64,000 bases of DNA from Mycolicibacterium cosmeticum (GTDB lineage: Bacteria > Actinomycetota > Actinomycetes > Mycobacteriales > Mycobacteriaceae): contig JACPVS010000020.1 of assembly GCA_016197365.1 (NCBI GenBank), forward strand, positions 1-64,000, read 5' to 3'. Shown here piece after piece: positions 8,309-16,892 of the stretch. The stretch's first letter is position 1; the number at the start of each line of letters is the position of its first letter. The notes under the pieces were generated by a model. The model ran no database searches and was not told the DNA's origin. It worked only from the letters and a program-made list of their open reading frames with translations. Both the position numbers and the translations under genes were made by a program.

Positions 8309-9763
8309 ATGAAGCGTTCGACATGTAGACCAGGGGTGCTGCACAGAACGGTGGCGGTGGTCGCCGCCCTGTTGATCGGCGCGCTGAGCCTCATGCTGAC
8401 GGCGGGCCCGGCGTCAGCGGATGGCGAGAAATACACCATTGCCACGGACACGACGTTCGCACCGTTCGAATTCCAGGACAAGCAAGGCAATTTCGTCGGT
8501 ATCGACATGGATGTCATCCGGGCGATCGCCGAAGACCAGAAGTTCAGCGTCGATATCAAACCGCTGGGATTCGACGCGGCGCTGCAGGCCGTCCAGGCGA
8601 ATCAGGTGGACGGTGTCATCGCAGGCATGTCCATCACCGACGCCCGCAAGAAGGTATTCGACTTCTCCGAACCGTATTTCGAGTCCGGCATCCAGATGGC
8701 GGTGTTGAAGTCCAACGACGACATCAAGTCCTACGAGGACCTCCGGGGTAAGCGCGTCTCGGTCAAGAACGGCACCCAGGGTTCGGACTTCGCCAATTCG
8801 ATCAAGGACAAGTACGGCTTCCAGGTGGTGTCGTTCGCGGATTCGTCCACCATGTTCGACGAAGTGAAGACCGGTAACTCGGTGGCCGTGTTCGAGGACT
8901 ACCCCGTTCTGCTGTACGGCATCGCGCAGGGCAACGGGTTCAAGACCGTCACCCCCAAGGAAGATCCGACGGGTTATGGCTTCGCGGTCAACAAGGGCCG
9001 AAATGCGGAGCTGCTGCAAAAGTTCAACGCCGGCCTGGACAACCTCAAGAAATCGGGACGCTACGACGAGATCCTCAACCGTTACCTCGGTGAAGGTGCA
9101 TCGAACGACGACAACTCGTTCTTCGGTCTGATCAAGAGCACCTTCCCGATCCTGTTGCAGGGTCTGAAGATGACCGTCATCCTGACGGTCGTCTCCATCG
9201 CGATCGCCCTCGTCCTCGGCATCATCTTCGGGCTGCTGCGGGTGTCGCGGTCCATCTGGCTGCGGGCCATCGGCACCACGTTCGTCGACGTCTTCCGGGG
9301 CACACCGCTTCTGGTGCAGGCCTTCTTCATCTACTTCGGTATTCCGTCCGCACTCGGTTTCCAGATGAGCGCGCTGACGGCCGGCATCATCACGCTGTCC
9401 CTCAACGCCGGTGCCTACATGACCGAGATCGTGCGTGGCGGCATCCAGTCGGTGGACAAGGGACAGATGGAGGCCGCCCGCAGCCTCGGTATCGGGTATC
9501 TGCCGACGATGCGCAGAGTGATTCTGCCCCAGGCGATCCGGACGATGATCCCGTCGTACATCAACCAGTTCGTCATCACCCTGAAGGACACGTCGATCCT
9601 GTCGGTCATCGGCATCGCCGAGCTGACCCAGACCGGCCGGATCATCATCGCCGGCAACTTCCAGTCGTTCAAGATGTGGCTGATCATCGGCATCATCTAC
9701 TTCGTGGTGATCATGGCGCTCACCAAACTCTCGGACCGGCTCGAACACCGGCTAGTGAAATAG
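8309..9763 (+). CDS. Amino-acid ABC transporter: fused substrate-binding protein and permease (GlnH-GlnP type)
   Basis: A 484-residue fusion. Residues 1-37 are a signal peptide (VVAALLIGALSLMLTAGPASA). Residues about 40-265 are a polar amino-acid binding domain (SBP_bac_3: IATDTTFAPFEFQDKQGNFVGIDMDV given here in part, AGMSITDARKKVFDFSEPY). Residues about 275-484 are a HisM/GlnP-type permease with the EAA loop (GQMEAARSLGIGY..MRRVILPQA) that docks the ATPase. Such fusions are normal in actinobacteria. The ATPase gene follows after 12 bases and should form one complex importing glutamine/glutamate or a related polar amino acid. The substrate is inferred from family only. Confidence 0.93.
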   Translation: MKRSTCRPGVLHRTVAVVAALLIGALSLMLTAGPASADGEKYTIATDTTFAPFEFQDKQGNFVGIDMDVIRAIAEDQKFSVDIKPLGFDAALQAVQANQVDGVIAGMSITDARKKVFDFSEPYFESGIQMAVLKSNDDIKSYEDLRGKRVSVKNGTQGSDFANSIKDKYGFQVVSFADSSTMFDEVKTGNSVAVFEDYPVLLYGIAQGNGFKTVTPKEDPTGYGFAVNKGRNAELLQKFNAGLDNLKKSGRYDEILNRYLGEGASNDDNSFFGLIKSTFPILLQGLKMTVILTVVSIAIALVLGIIFGLLRVSRSIWLRAIGTTFVDVFRGTPLLVQAFFIYFGIPSALGFQMSALTAGIITLSLNAGAYMTEIVRGGIQSVDKGQMEAARSLGIGYLPTMRRVILPQAIRTMIPSYINQFVITLKDTSILSVIGIAELTQTGRIIIAGNFQSFKMWLIIGIIYFVVIMALTKLSDRLEHRLVK

Positions 9764-9775
9764 GGGCATCGAACC

Positions 9776-10549
9776 ATGACCGATCTCATTCCCGAAGCCG
9801 CCGCCACCGAGCCGGCCGGAGCCGTCAAGATCCGCATCGAGGGCCTGAAGAAGTCCTTCGGAGACCTGCTGGTGCTCAACGGAATCGACACCACGGTCAA
9901 GCAGGGCGAGGTGGTGTGTGTCATCGGCCCGTCGGGATCCGGTAAGTCCACGTTCCTGCGCTGCCTGAACAAGTTGGAGGACATCTCGGGCGGCAAGGTC
10001 GTGATCGACGAGTTCGACCTCACCGACCCCAAGGTGGACCTGGACAAGGTCCGTCAGCACATCGGCATGGTGTTCCAGCACTTCAACCTGTTCCCGCACA
10101 TGACGGTGATCGACAACGTCACCCTCGCGCCGCTGCTCACCAAGAAGATGGATAAGGCGGCCGCCGAGAAGAAGGCCCTCGAACTCCTGGCCCAGGTGGG
10201 GCTGGCGGAGAAGGCCCAGGTGAAACCCGCGACATTGTCGGGCGGTCAGAAGCAGCGCGTCGCGATCGCGCGGGCGCTGGCCATGAATCCGTCGATCATG
10301 TTGTTCGACGAGGCCACCAGCGCGCTGGACCCAGAGATGGTGGGCGACGTCCTCGAGGTGCTGCGGGCCCTCGCCGAAGGGGGAATGACGATGGTGGTGG
10401 TCACCCACGAGATGGGTTTCGCCCGCGAGGTCGCGTCCCGGGTGATCTTCATGGACGGCGGCAACATCGTGGAGGACGCGCCGCCTGCCGAGTTGTTCGA
10501 CAACCCGAAGCACCCGAGGCTGCAGGAGTTCCTGTCTAAGGTGCTCTAG
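9776..10549 (+). CDS. glnQ: Amino-acid ABC transporter ATP-binding protein (GlnQ type)
   Basis: A 257-residue ATPase with Walker A GPSGSGKST, Q-loop VFQHFNLFPH, signature LSGGQKQRVAIARAL, Walker B IMLFDEATSALDPE and the H-loop VVVTHEMGFA. The VFQxFNLFPH and TSALDPEMVG forms are typical of polar amino-acid importers. It starts 12 bases after the fused GlnH-GlnP gene, so the two are an operon. The first 20 residues (LIPEAAATEPAGAV) are a short extension before the domain. It powers uptake through the permease from the cytoplasmic face. Confidence 0.94.
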   Translation: MTDLIPEAAATEPAGAVKIRIEGLKKSFGDLLVLNGIDTTVKQGEVVCVIGPSGSGKSTFLRCLNKLEDISGGKVVIDEFDLTDPKVDLDKVRQHIGMVFQHFNLFPHMTVIDNVTLAPLLTKKMDKAAAEKKALELLAQVGLAEKAQVKPATLSGGQKQRVAIARALAMNPSIMLFDEATSALDPEMVGDVLEVLRALAEGGMTMVVVTHEMGFAREVASRVIFMDGGNIVEDAPPAELFDNPKHPRLQEFLSKVL

Positions 10550-10576
10550 GTCTGCCGGTGGTACGGCCGTGCCAAA

Positions 10577-10592
10577 CTTACTCTTGAGTAAG
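10577..10592. promoter_or_regulatory. Operator-like inverted repeat upstream of the PE-PPE-domain gene
   Basis: The arms CTTACTC and GAGTAAG are separated by two bases. This is the symmetry typical of TetR-family operators. The site lies 166-181 bases before the start of the PE-PPE-domain protein and just after glnQ. No regulator gene is adjacent, so the binding protein is unknown. Confidence 0.4.
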
Positions 10593-10758
10593 GATTTGCC
10601 CGGACCGTTTCTCACGTAAGAGATGTTCGGCTCCGGCCACCTTTGGGCGAGTGCGGTCCAAAGGGTGGCCGTGTCGCATATTTGCGTGGTAGAAACATCC
10701 CCAAGGGCGCCTAGCTGCGGGAAGATTCAGCGGGCGCCCAATGCCTGGGGAGGGTGTC

Positions 10759-12345
10759 ATGTTGGGTCGTCCGATGGTGCAGGTGGCGTCATCAGCCACC
10801 AGAACGATCGCGGTGTTCGCTGTAATCGCAGTACTCGGCTTTTTGTCGAGTGTCGGCGTCGGCGTGCGACTGCTCGCCGGAACGTTGGTGGCCATCGGCG
10901 GTAACAGCAACCCGACCAGCATCAGCATGATCCAGGAGCTTGGCGGTGATCCGAGGCCGCTCGGGTTCAACCCCGGGAGCGTGGGGGTGGACGGCAAGGG
11001 CTACCTCGATCCGGCCAACCCGGACTCGCCGTACTTCGGATACGACTTCGAGAACGTCCCGTGGCCGTCGCAAATCCCGTTCACCTCCGGGTGGGACGGC
11101 AAGACCAGCTTCGAACAGTCGCAGCGGCAAGGCCTACTCAACGTCCAAGACGCGCTGAACCCCCTGCTGGATCCCACGCTGAACCCCGAAGATCCCGTCG
11201 CGGTGGCCGGCTACTCGTCCGGCGCCAACGTCGTCGTGCGTGAGATGCGCTACCTGCAGTCCATCGGTTCGCCCGACGCCGACCGGCTGGAGTTCCTGCT
11301 CATCGCCAGCATGAACCGTCCCAATGGTGGTATCGGGCAACGCTTTCCGGGACTTTTCGTTCCGTTCTTCAACGTCAGGTTCGACGGCAGCACGCCCACC
11401 GACACCCCATACAAGACCACCGACGTGAGCTGGGAGTACGACCCGATCTCGGATTTCCCGAACTATCCGCTCAACTTCTTGGCCGACCTGAACGCGCTGG
11501 TGGGTTTCGGCCTGCTCCACGCGAACTATTTCCCCGCGGACATGACCGGCCCGCGGGTGCGTCCGGACGTCACCGTCGGCAACATCACCTACGTCACGCT
11601 GACGGCACCGGAGCTTCCGTTGGTGGCGGCGCTCAAGATGCTGGGAGTGCCCAAGCAGTTGCGCGACCTCGTCGAACCGGCGCTGAAGGTGCTCGTCGAT
11701 CTCGGCTATGACCGCTCGATCAGCCCCGGCGTCGCGACGCCCGCGTCGCTGTCGCCCACCCCCCAGCGCTTACTCGCGCTGCCGGTCAAGCTGCTCAACG
11801 CGGTGGGCGTGGGCATTCGGCATGCGCTCAACCCGTCCTGGGACAAGCCGTCCTCGGACACTGCGCCCGCGGTCTCGGATGAGACGACGGATAAGACTCC
11901 CGTCGCAGCCACCGCGCTGCCCCAGGCGAAGACGACCACGAACGCCCTCACCGCCTCGAGTGCACAGAAGGCTGCCCCGAAAACTGCTGCGGGCGAAGCC
12001 GATACCGCCGACGAGGTCAAGAAGGTCACCGTCGCAGGTGCAGCGACTGAGGGCGCGCCGGATGAAGCCGCTGCCGAGACCCCTGCGGCGACGGAGAAGC
12101 CGAGCGGCGATGCCGCACAGCCGGCACGTCGGCAGCCCAGCCGTACGCCGCGTCCACACCGCGTCAAGACACCCGCGGCGGTGGATTCGACGACACCGGC
12201 GGATGCGACGGCTGCCGGCCCCGCGCCGACCGCCGGCGGTGGCAAGCACGCCGCCCCGGACAAGACCGATGCGGCCGGCGACCGCGCGCCCCGGCACGCC
12301 GCTGGACACGGGAATGACGCCGGCTCGGACAAGAAGGCTGCCTAA
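10759..12345 (+). CDS. Secreted PE-PPE-domain (serine hydrolase fold) protein
   Basis: A 528-residue protein. Residues 1-40 form an N-terminal signal or anchor (TIAVFAVIAVLGFLSS). Residues about 40-340 match the PE-PPE domain, an alpha/beta hydrolase fold of mycobacteria: LVAIGGNSNPTS, FTSGWDGKTSFEQS, and the nucleophile elbow GYSSGA (Ser153). There is no PE or PPE N-terminal domain, as is common for fast growers. The C-terminal 160 residues are Ala/Thr/Pro/Lys-rich and low complexity. It probably acts as an esterase or acyltransferase in the cell envelope. The start at 10759 is preferred over 10741 because GGGGAGGG at 10747-10754 sits four bases before it. Confidence 0.83.
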   Translation: MLGRPMVQVASSATRTIAVFAVIAVLGFLSSVGVGVRLLAGTLVAIGGNSNPTSISMIQELGGDPRPLGFNPGSVGVDGKGYLDPANPDSPYFGYDFENVPWPSQIPFTSGWDGKTSFEQSQRQGLLNVQDALNPLLDPTLNPEDPVAVAGYSSGANVVVREMRYLQSIGSPDADRLEFLLIASMNRPNGGIGQRFPGLFVPFFNVRFDGSTPTDTPYKTTDVSWEYDPISDFPNYPLNFLADLNALVGFGLLHANYFPADMTGPRVRPDVTVGNITYVTLTAPELPLVAALKMLGVPKQLRDLVEPALKVLVDLGYDRSISPGVATPASLSPTPQRLLALPVKLLNAVGVGIRHALNPSWDKPSSDTAPAVSDETTDKTPVAATALPQAKTTTNALTASSAQKAAPKTAAGEADTADEVKKVTVAGAATEGAPDEAAAETPAATEKPSGDAAQPARRQPSRTPRPHRVKTPAAVDSTTPADATAAGPAPTAGGGKHAAPDKTDAAGDRAPRHAAGHGNDAGSDKKAA

Positions 12346-12435
12346 CCCGTAAAACCCATGCGTCACCGTCTGATGTGCGACGATGGTGTTGATCTTGTTT
12401 TCAACTAGGTGCTGCGGCCGCATGGGATGGATGTC

Positions 12436-12750
12436 ATGGCTTCACAGGTATTTGTTCGACGTCTCGGGATGACCGCCGGTTGCGCGGCCCTGATCGCGCT
12501 GGGTGGCCTCACGGCCGCGTGCGGTTCGAGTGACAAGCAAGAGGCGCCGTCCAGCACGACGACCACCACCACGACGACCACGACGACGACGGCCCCGCCC
12601 GAGACTCCGGCGCCCACGTCGGCGCCGCCGCTGGCTCCGACGCAGAACTCGATCGACCCGACCGGCGGGAACCTGTTCACGCCGTCGGTCGTCGCTCCGC
12701 CTGCGCCGACGGAACCGCCGGGCGTGCACCGCCACGGGTCGTCGTCCTAG
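12436..12750 (+). CDS. Small Thr-rich lipoprotein (first of a tandem pair)
   Basis: About 104 residues from the ATG at 12436; in-frame GTG 12409 and ATG 12427 are also possible. It has an RR-containing signal peptide ending in the lipobox LTAAC, followed by GSSDK, a run of 12 threonines, a Pro/Ala-rich stretch, and the C-terminal motif TQNSIDPTGGNLFTPSVVAP. The next gene encodes a close relative with the same lipobox and the same C-terminal motif, so the pair is a tandem duplication. It is expected to be a membrane-anchored lipoprotein exposed to the wall. No function is known; the conserved C-terminal motif is the likely functional part. Confidence 0.8.
   Translation: MASQVFVRRLGMTAGCAALIALGGLTAACGSSDKQEAPSSTTTTTTTTTTTTAPPETPAPTSAPPLAPTQNSIDPTGGNLFTPSVVAPPAPTEPPGVHRHGSSS
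12556..12591 (+). repeat. Twelve consecutive Thr codons (ACG/ACC)
   Basis: This is a trinucleotide-like tract of ACG and ACC codons inside the first lipoprotein. A shorter run of eight Thr codons is present at the same place in the second lipoprotein. It is prone to slippage in length by multiples of three. Confidence 0.8.
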
Positions 12751-12764
12751 ATCGGACGGGCATC

Positions 12765-13049
12765 GTGACATCACGCGTGCGCGTCATCGCCGGTGCGACA
12801 GCGCTTATCGCGCTGGGTGGCTTGACCGCGGCCTGCGGCAGCAGTGACAAGGAAAGCCCCAGCAGCACAACGCCCAGCACGACCACCACCACCACCACGA
12901 CCGCACCCCCTGCGACGTCGGAAACCGTGGCTCCCACGCAGAATTCGATCGATCCGACGGGCGGGAACCTGTTCACCCCGCCGGTCGTGGCGCCGCAGGC
13001 GCCGACGGTTCCGGGCGGTCAACATCCCGGGATCAACGGCATCCCCTGA
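12765..13049 (+). CDS. Small Thr-rich lipoprotein (second of a tandem pair)
   Basis: A 94-residue protein with a GTG start, 14 bases after the first copy. The signal peptide (VIAGATALIALGGLTAAC) ends in the same LTAAC lipobox followed by GSSDK. A Thr run and the C-terminal TQNSIDPTGGNLFTPPVVAP follow, then a tail GGQHPGINGIP. It is clearly a paralogue of 12436-12750. The two genes and the downstream peptidase gene are co-directional with short gaps, so they may be co-transcribed. The function is unknown. Confidence 0.82.
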   Translation: MTSRVRVIAGATALIALGGLTAACGSSDKESPSSTTPSTTTTTTTTAPPATSETVAPTQNSIDPTGGNLFTPPVVAPQAPTVPGGQHPGINGIP

Positions 13050-13068
13050 GCCGGCGTGTAGCGCAGGC

Positions 13069-14658
13069 ATGAGCGGTCGACGCCGACTGTGGGTGCTGGT
13101 GGTGACCGGGTTACTACTGGCAGCCGACGTTGCGCCGCTCCCGCACGCTGTCGATGTGGTGCTTGCCGGCCCCTACGCGCGGCTTCTGGCCGCGTCAGCG
13201 GATTTGGGTGCATCGCGGTCGGGGGACACCCAACTGACCGTGATGCTGGCCGATGCGCGCAGACCCGACGAACTGATCGGCTGGGCGGCCGGCCGATCGC
13301 TGGAGGTGCGGTGGCGACCCGGAGACTCGTGGGCCGTCGTCGAAGGCACGGCGCACAGTGTGGCGACGGCATTCGGTGTGCCCGTGCGCGATTACCGCGG
13401 CCGACGCGGCCAGGTGTTCTACGCATCGCCACAGCAACCCGCGGTACCCGCTGAATTGGCAGGCCCGGTCACCGAAACCGGGCGCATCCTCGGTTACACC
13501 CCGCACCACCTGGCGCGCCCAGATCTGCTGCCGCTCGACGTGCCGCCCCAAGGACTCAGCCCGGATGCGCTGCTGGCCGCGTACAACGCCCAACCCCTCG
13601 CCGCGGCCGGCTTCACCGGTAAGGGTGCCACCATCGTGTTCTTCGAATTCGACGGCTACGAGCAGTCCGATCTCGACGCCTTCTCGGACATGTCCGGACT
13701 ACCCCGGTTCACCCCGGTGCTCATCGGTGGCCAGCCGGGCCCGTCCACGGGCGAGACGGTGATGGATCTTCAAGTGGCGCACGCCATTGCGCCCGATGCG
13801 CAGTTGGTCGTCGTCAATGCGCGTCCCACCGTGGAGGGCGACGGGGGCTACGAGAAGGTCGGGCAACTGTTCGAGGAGACGGACCGCCAGTTCCCGGGGG
13901 CGGTGTGGAGCCTGTCGATCGGATGGGGATGCGACCGGCTGCACGCCGCTGCCGATCTGGCCCCGGTTCGCGCGGCGGTGGCGGCGGCGCAGCGGCGTGG
14001 CACGACTGCCTTCGACGCGAGCGGGGACAACGGCGGCCTGGAGTGCAAGGGCGGCGCGGATTGGTCCTCGCCGCCGGGTCCAGACGACATCGGCCTGGAT
14101 GCGGTGGCATCGATGCCCGAGATGACATCGGTAGGCGGCACCACGCTGTCCACCGACGCGCAGGGCCGGTGGCTGTCCGAGCGGGCCTGGGTCGATGTGC
14201 CGATGTCTCTGGGCAGCACCGGCGGTGTGTCGAAACTCTATGCCCGCCCGGCCTTTCAGGGCAGCGTCACCACCGGTCGCGACGATACTCAACGGCTGGT
14301 ACCCGACGTGGCGGCGGTGGCCGACCCGTTCACCGGGGTGCGCATCATGCTCGACGGGCAGCCTCGAATCGGCGCGGGAACCTCACAGGCCGCGCCCATC
14401 TGGGCGGCCCTGACCGTGCTGATGAACCAGTATCTCCAAGCCCACGGTGGGCGCCCACTGGGCGGTGACCTCAATCCGCTTCTCTACCAAGTCGCCTCGA
14501 GTTCACGGCAGCCAGGTTTCCGCGATGTCAGCCTCGGCGCGAATGCGGTGGATGTGTCCACGCCGGGCTACGACCTGGTGACCGGGCTGGGCAGCCCGAA
14601 CGTCGACAATCTCGTCCGCGATCTCCTTGCCCTGCAGACGGGCGCACCGCGCCGATGA
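13069..14658 (+). CDS. Secreted sedolisin-family (S53) serine-carboxyl peptidase
   Basis: A 529-residue protein with an N-terminal signal (LWVLVVTGLLLAADV), a pro-domain to about residue 165 (pro-kumamolisin type: RPDELIGWAAGRSLEVRW, HSVATAFGVPVRDYRGRRG), then the S53 catalytic domain. The triad is visible: Glu229 and Asp233 in GETVMDLQVAHA, and Ser439 in GTSQAAPIW. The oxyanion-hole Asp320 lies in DASGDNGG. The family consists of endopeptidases active at acid pH. Its stop overlaps the start of the next membrane-protein gene (ATGA), so the two are translationally coupled. The start at 13069 is chosen because the upstream extension of the frame overlaps the lipoprotein gene. Confidence 0.9.
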   Translation: MSGRRRLWVLVVTGLLLAADVAPLPHAVDVVLAGPYARLLAASADLGASRSGDTQLTVMLADARRPDELIGWAAGRSLEVRWRPGDSWAVVEGTAHSVATAFGVPVRDYRGRRGQVFYASPQQPAVPAELAGPVTETGRILGYTPHHLARPDLLPLDVPPQGLSPDALLAAYNAQPLAAAGFTGKGATIVFFEFDGYEQSDLDAFSDMSGLPRFTPVLIGGQPGPSTGETVMDLQVAHAIAPDAQLVVVNARPTVEGDGGYEKVGQLFEETDRQFPGAVWSLSIGWGCDRLHAAADLAPVRAAVAAAQRRGTTAFDASGDNGGLECKGGADWSSPPGPDDIGLDAVASMPEMTSVGGTTLSTDAQGRWLSERAWVDVPMSLGSTGGVSKLYARPAFQGSVTTGRDDTQRLVPDVAAVADPFTGVRIMLDGQPRIGAGTSQAAPIWAALTVLMNQYLQAHGGRPLGGDLNPLLYQVASSSRQPGFRDVSLGANAVDVSTPGYDLVTGLGSPNVDNLVRDLLALQTGAPRR

Positions 14659-16115
14659 CGTTGTTCCCGGATCTGCCGCCTGGCCGGCGCGCACCGTTCC
14701 GGCTCGCACTGGTGGCGGTGCTGATCGCGTTGGTGGTTTTCGCGACCCTGCGCTGGCAGGCGCCCCTGATCGGCACCGCCGTAACAGGATTCCCTCTGGT
14801 GTTCGCGTTGTATCTGCGTGCGGGCGACAGGCCGGCCCGTGCGCTGATGGTCCCGGCTGCGTTCGGGGCGGCGTTGGGTCTGGGCTGGGCGCTCATCGCC
14901 GGGTCGATCGTGGCACAGGCCTACGATGTCGCGCTGGGCTCCGGGATCACCGTGGGGCACACCGTCCTGGAGGGGCTCTCGATCCCGGTGATCGGGGCCC
15001 TTCTCATGCTGGTGCCCGCCGCCGCGGCCCGCGCGCTGTCCGGGGTGGCGCGGAATCCGCACGCCGGGTTCGTATTCGGTGCTCTGGGCGCGACGGCGTT
15101 CACCGCCGTAACGACGCTGACCCGGCTCAGTCCGCAACTGGCGACCGGGGTGTCGACACGGGAACGGTCGGTGCTCGCGCTTCTCGTGGAGGCGGGAATC
15201 CAGGGTGTCGCGGTGCCGCTGATGGCGGCGGCCGTCGGCGGCATGGTCGGTGCGGCGTTCGGGTTCCGCACGCGTTCCGGTGCCGCCGTTGCCGCCAGTG
15301 TGCTTGCGGCGGTGCTCCTTTACGCTTGTGTGGGCATGCTGGAGGTCGCGCCGCTGCCGCAGGGTCTACAGGTGGGCGGGCACCTCCTGCTGACAGTCGC
15401 GGCCCTGCTCGGCGCGCGCCTGGTGATCCGGGCCGGCGCCGATCCGGACACCGAACCGGCGGTCCGGGACGCCGGGGTACTGCCATCTGTCGGTGTGGGC
15501 GTGGGCATTGCGGCGGTCGTGGCGTCGCTGGTGTCGGTCGTGATCACCCCTGACGTCGCGAACTACCGGTGTCCACCGGATTGCGGGCGCCCGCCCATCG
15601 GTACGCCTGTGGAGACCAACCCCCGGTTCACGGCCGAGGACGGGTCCTTCTCGGTCTCCTATCCCGGCCCGGGCACCGCGTACCGCGCGATCCTCGCCCC
15701 GGATGGCGTGACGCTGGACTTCACCGCGGGCGACACGGGCACCCTTGAACTCTTCGGCGAGCCGGCCGGCGGCCGGACGGCAAGGGCGATCGCCGAGGAA
15801 CTGGTCGAGAAGAGTTATCCGGACGCCACCGTCGACTACGAGATACCCAACGCCGCAATCGGTTACCAACCGGGTTACGGCGTCTTCGCCGACGAGTACC
15901 CGCAGGACTCCACCGGCACCTACACCAGGCTGCGCATCATGGTGCTGGTCGCGATCAAGAACGACGTCGCCCTGGTGGCGTCCGCCGTCGGGCCCTATCA
16001 CGAGTTCAGCCCCTCGTTCGGGATCGGGCACCCGTCCGGGGCCAACCTCCAACTCGCCATGGACATCGGCAAGTACGTGAACAGCTTCACCTGGCGCGGC
16101 GATCCGCCGCGCTGA
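14655..16115 (+). CDS. Multi-spanning membrane protein with extracytoplasmic C-terminal domain
   Basis: A 486-residue protein that I cannot assign to a named family. Residues about 15-300 contain eight or so hydrophobic segments. The last (VGVGVGIAAVVASLVSVVI, about residue 276-295) is followed by a roughly 190-residue soluble domain beginning VANYRCPPDCGRPPIGTP. That domain contains FSVSYPGPGTAYRA and AIAEELVEKSYPDATVDYE, similar in style to mycobacterial DUF-type sensor or binding domains. The start codon overlaps the stop of the S53 peptidase gene, so the two are probably made together. It may transport, anchor or respond to the peptidase or its products; this is inference. Confidence 0.8.
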   Translation: MTLFPDLPPGRRAPFRLALVAVLIALVVFATLRWQAPLIGTAVTGFPLVFALYLRAGDRPARALMVPAAFGAALGLGWALIAGSIVAQAYDVALGSGITVGHTVLEGLSIPVIGALLMLVPAAAARALSGVARNPHAGFVFGALGATAFTAVTTLTRLSPQLATGVSTRERSVLALLVEAGIQGVAVPLMAAAVGGMVGAAFGFRTRSGAAVAASVLAAVLLYACVGMLEVAPLPQGLQVGGHLLLTVAALLGARLVIRAGADPDTEPAVRDAGVLPSVGVGVGIAAVVASLVSVVITPDVANYRCPPDCGRPPIGTPVETNPRFTAEDGSFSVSYPGPGTAYRAILAPDGVTLDFTAGDTGTLELFGEPAGGRTARAIAEELVEKSYPDATVDYEIPNAAIGYQPGYGVFADEYPQDSTGTYTRLRIMVLVAIKNDVALVASAVGPYHEFSPSFGIGHPSGANLQLAMDIGKYVNSFTWRGDPPR

Positions 16116-16142
16116 GCGCACATCGACACCAGGGATGGGTTC

Positions 16143-16892
16143 ATGACCATAGTTCTCGTGCACGGCAACCCGGAAACCGACGCGCTGTGGGATCCGTTGG
16201 TGACGGCACTCGGCCGCGAGGACGTGATCCGGCTGTCCCCACCGGGATTCGGCGCGCCGGTACCGGACGGTTGGGGCGGCACCTATCTGGATTACCGGGA
16301 CTGGCTGGTCGGCGAGCTGACCCGCATCGGCGGCACCATCGACCTGGTGGGCCACGATTGGGGCGGCAACCACGTCGTCAACGCGATGATGCACCGCCCA
16401 GAACTGGTGCGTAGCTGGGCAACTGACATCATCGGGGTGTTCGACCCGGAGTACGTCTGGCATGAAGCCGCCCAGATCTGGCAGACTCCTGATGCCGGCG
16501 AGCAATTCGTGAACGCCCTGATCGCGGGTACCGTGCAGGACCGGGCCGAGCGGTTGGCCGCGCTCGGCATCGCCGCTGACGTCGCGGCCGAGATCGCCCC
16601 CGGGATCGGGCCGGAGATGGGCCGGGTCATCCTGTCGCTGTATCGCTCGGTGCCGGGCCAGGTCCTGGCCGAGGAAGGTCGCCGGCTCGGCGCCGCGGCC
16701 GCCACGCCCGGTCTGCACCTGCTGGCCACCGAGGACGGCTACACCGGCACCGAGGCGCTCCGGCGCCGAGCGGCGGAGCGGGCGGGCGCCCGCACCGAGG
16801 TGCTCGACGGCTTGGGGCATTGGTGGATGGTGCAGGACCCCGTCCGCGGCGCCGCGGTGCTCACCGAATTCTGGGGCTCGCTGGCTAACTGA
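16143..16892 (+). CDS. Alpha/beta hydrolase (dehalogenase/epoxide-hydrolase-like)
   Basis: A 249-residue soluble alpha/beta hydrolase. The oxyanion motif is HGNPET, and the nucleophile elbow is GHDWGG, with Asp as nucleophile as in haloalkane dehalogenases and epoxide hydrolases. The catalytic His is in LGHWWM near the C-terminus. The ATG at 16143 is 27 bases after the membrane protein gene. The last codons overlap by eight bases with the convergent DUF427 gene. The substrate is unknown; the family members detoxify or metabolise small esters, epoxides or halides. Confidence 0.87.
   Translation: MTIVLVHGNPETDALWDPLVTALGREDVIRLSPPGFGAPVPDGWGGTYLDYRDWLVGELTRIGGTIDLVGHDWGGNHVVNAMMHRPELVRSWATDIIGVFDPEYVWHEAAQIWQTPDAGEQFVNALIAGTVQDRAERLAALGIAADVAAEIAPGIGPEMGRVILSLYRSVPGQVLAEEGRRLGAAAATPGLHLLATEDGYTGTEALRRRAAERAGARTEVLDGLGHWWMVQDPVRGAAVLTEFWGSLAN

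Noticed and set aside
12556..12591. CRISPR-like short repeats
   Set aside because: This is a run of Thr codons in a lipoprotein gene. No array of repeats with unique spacers was found in the window.
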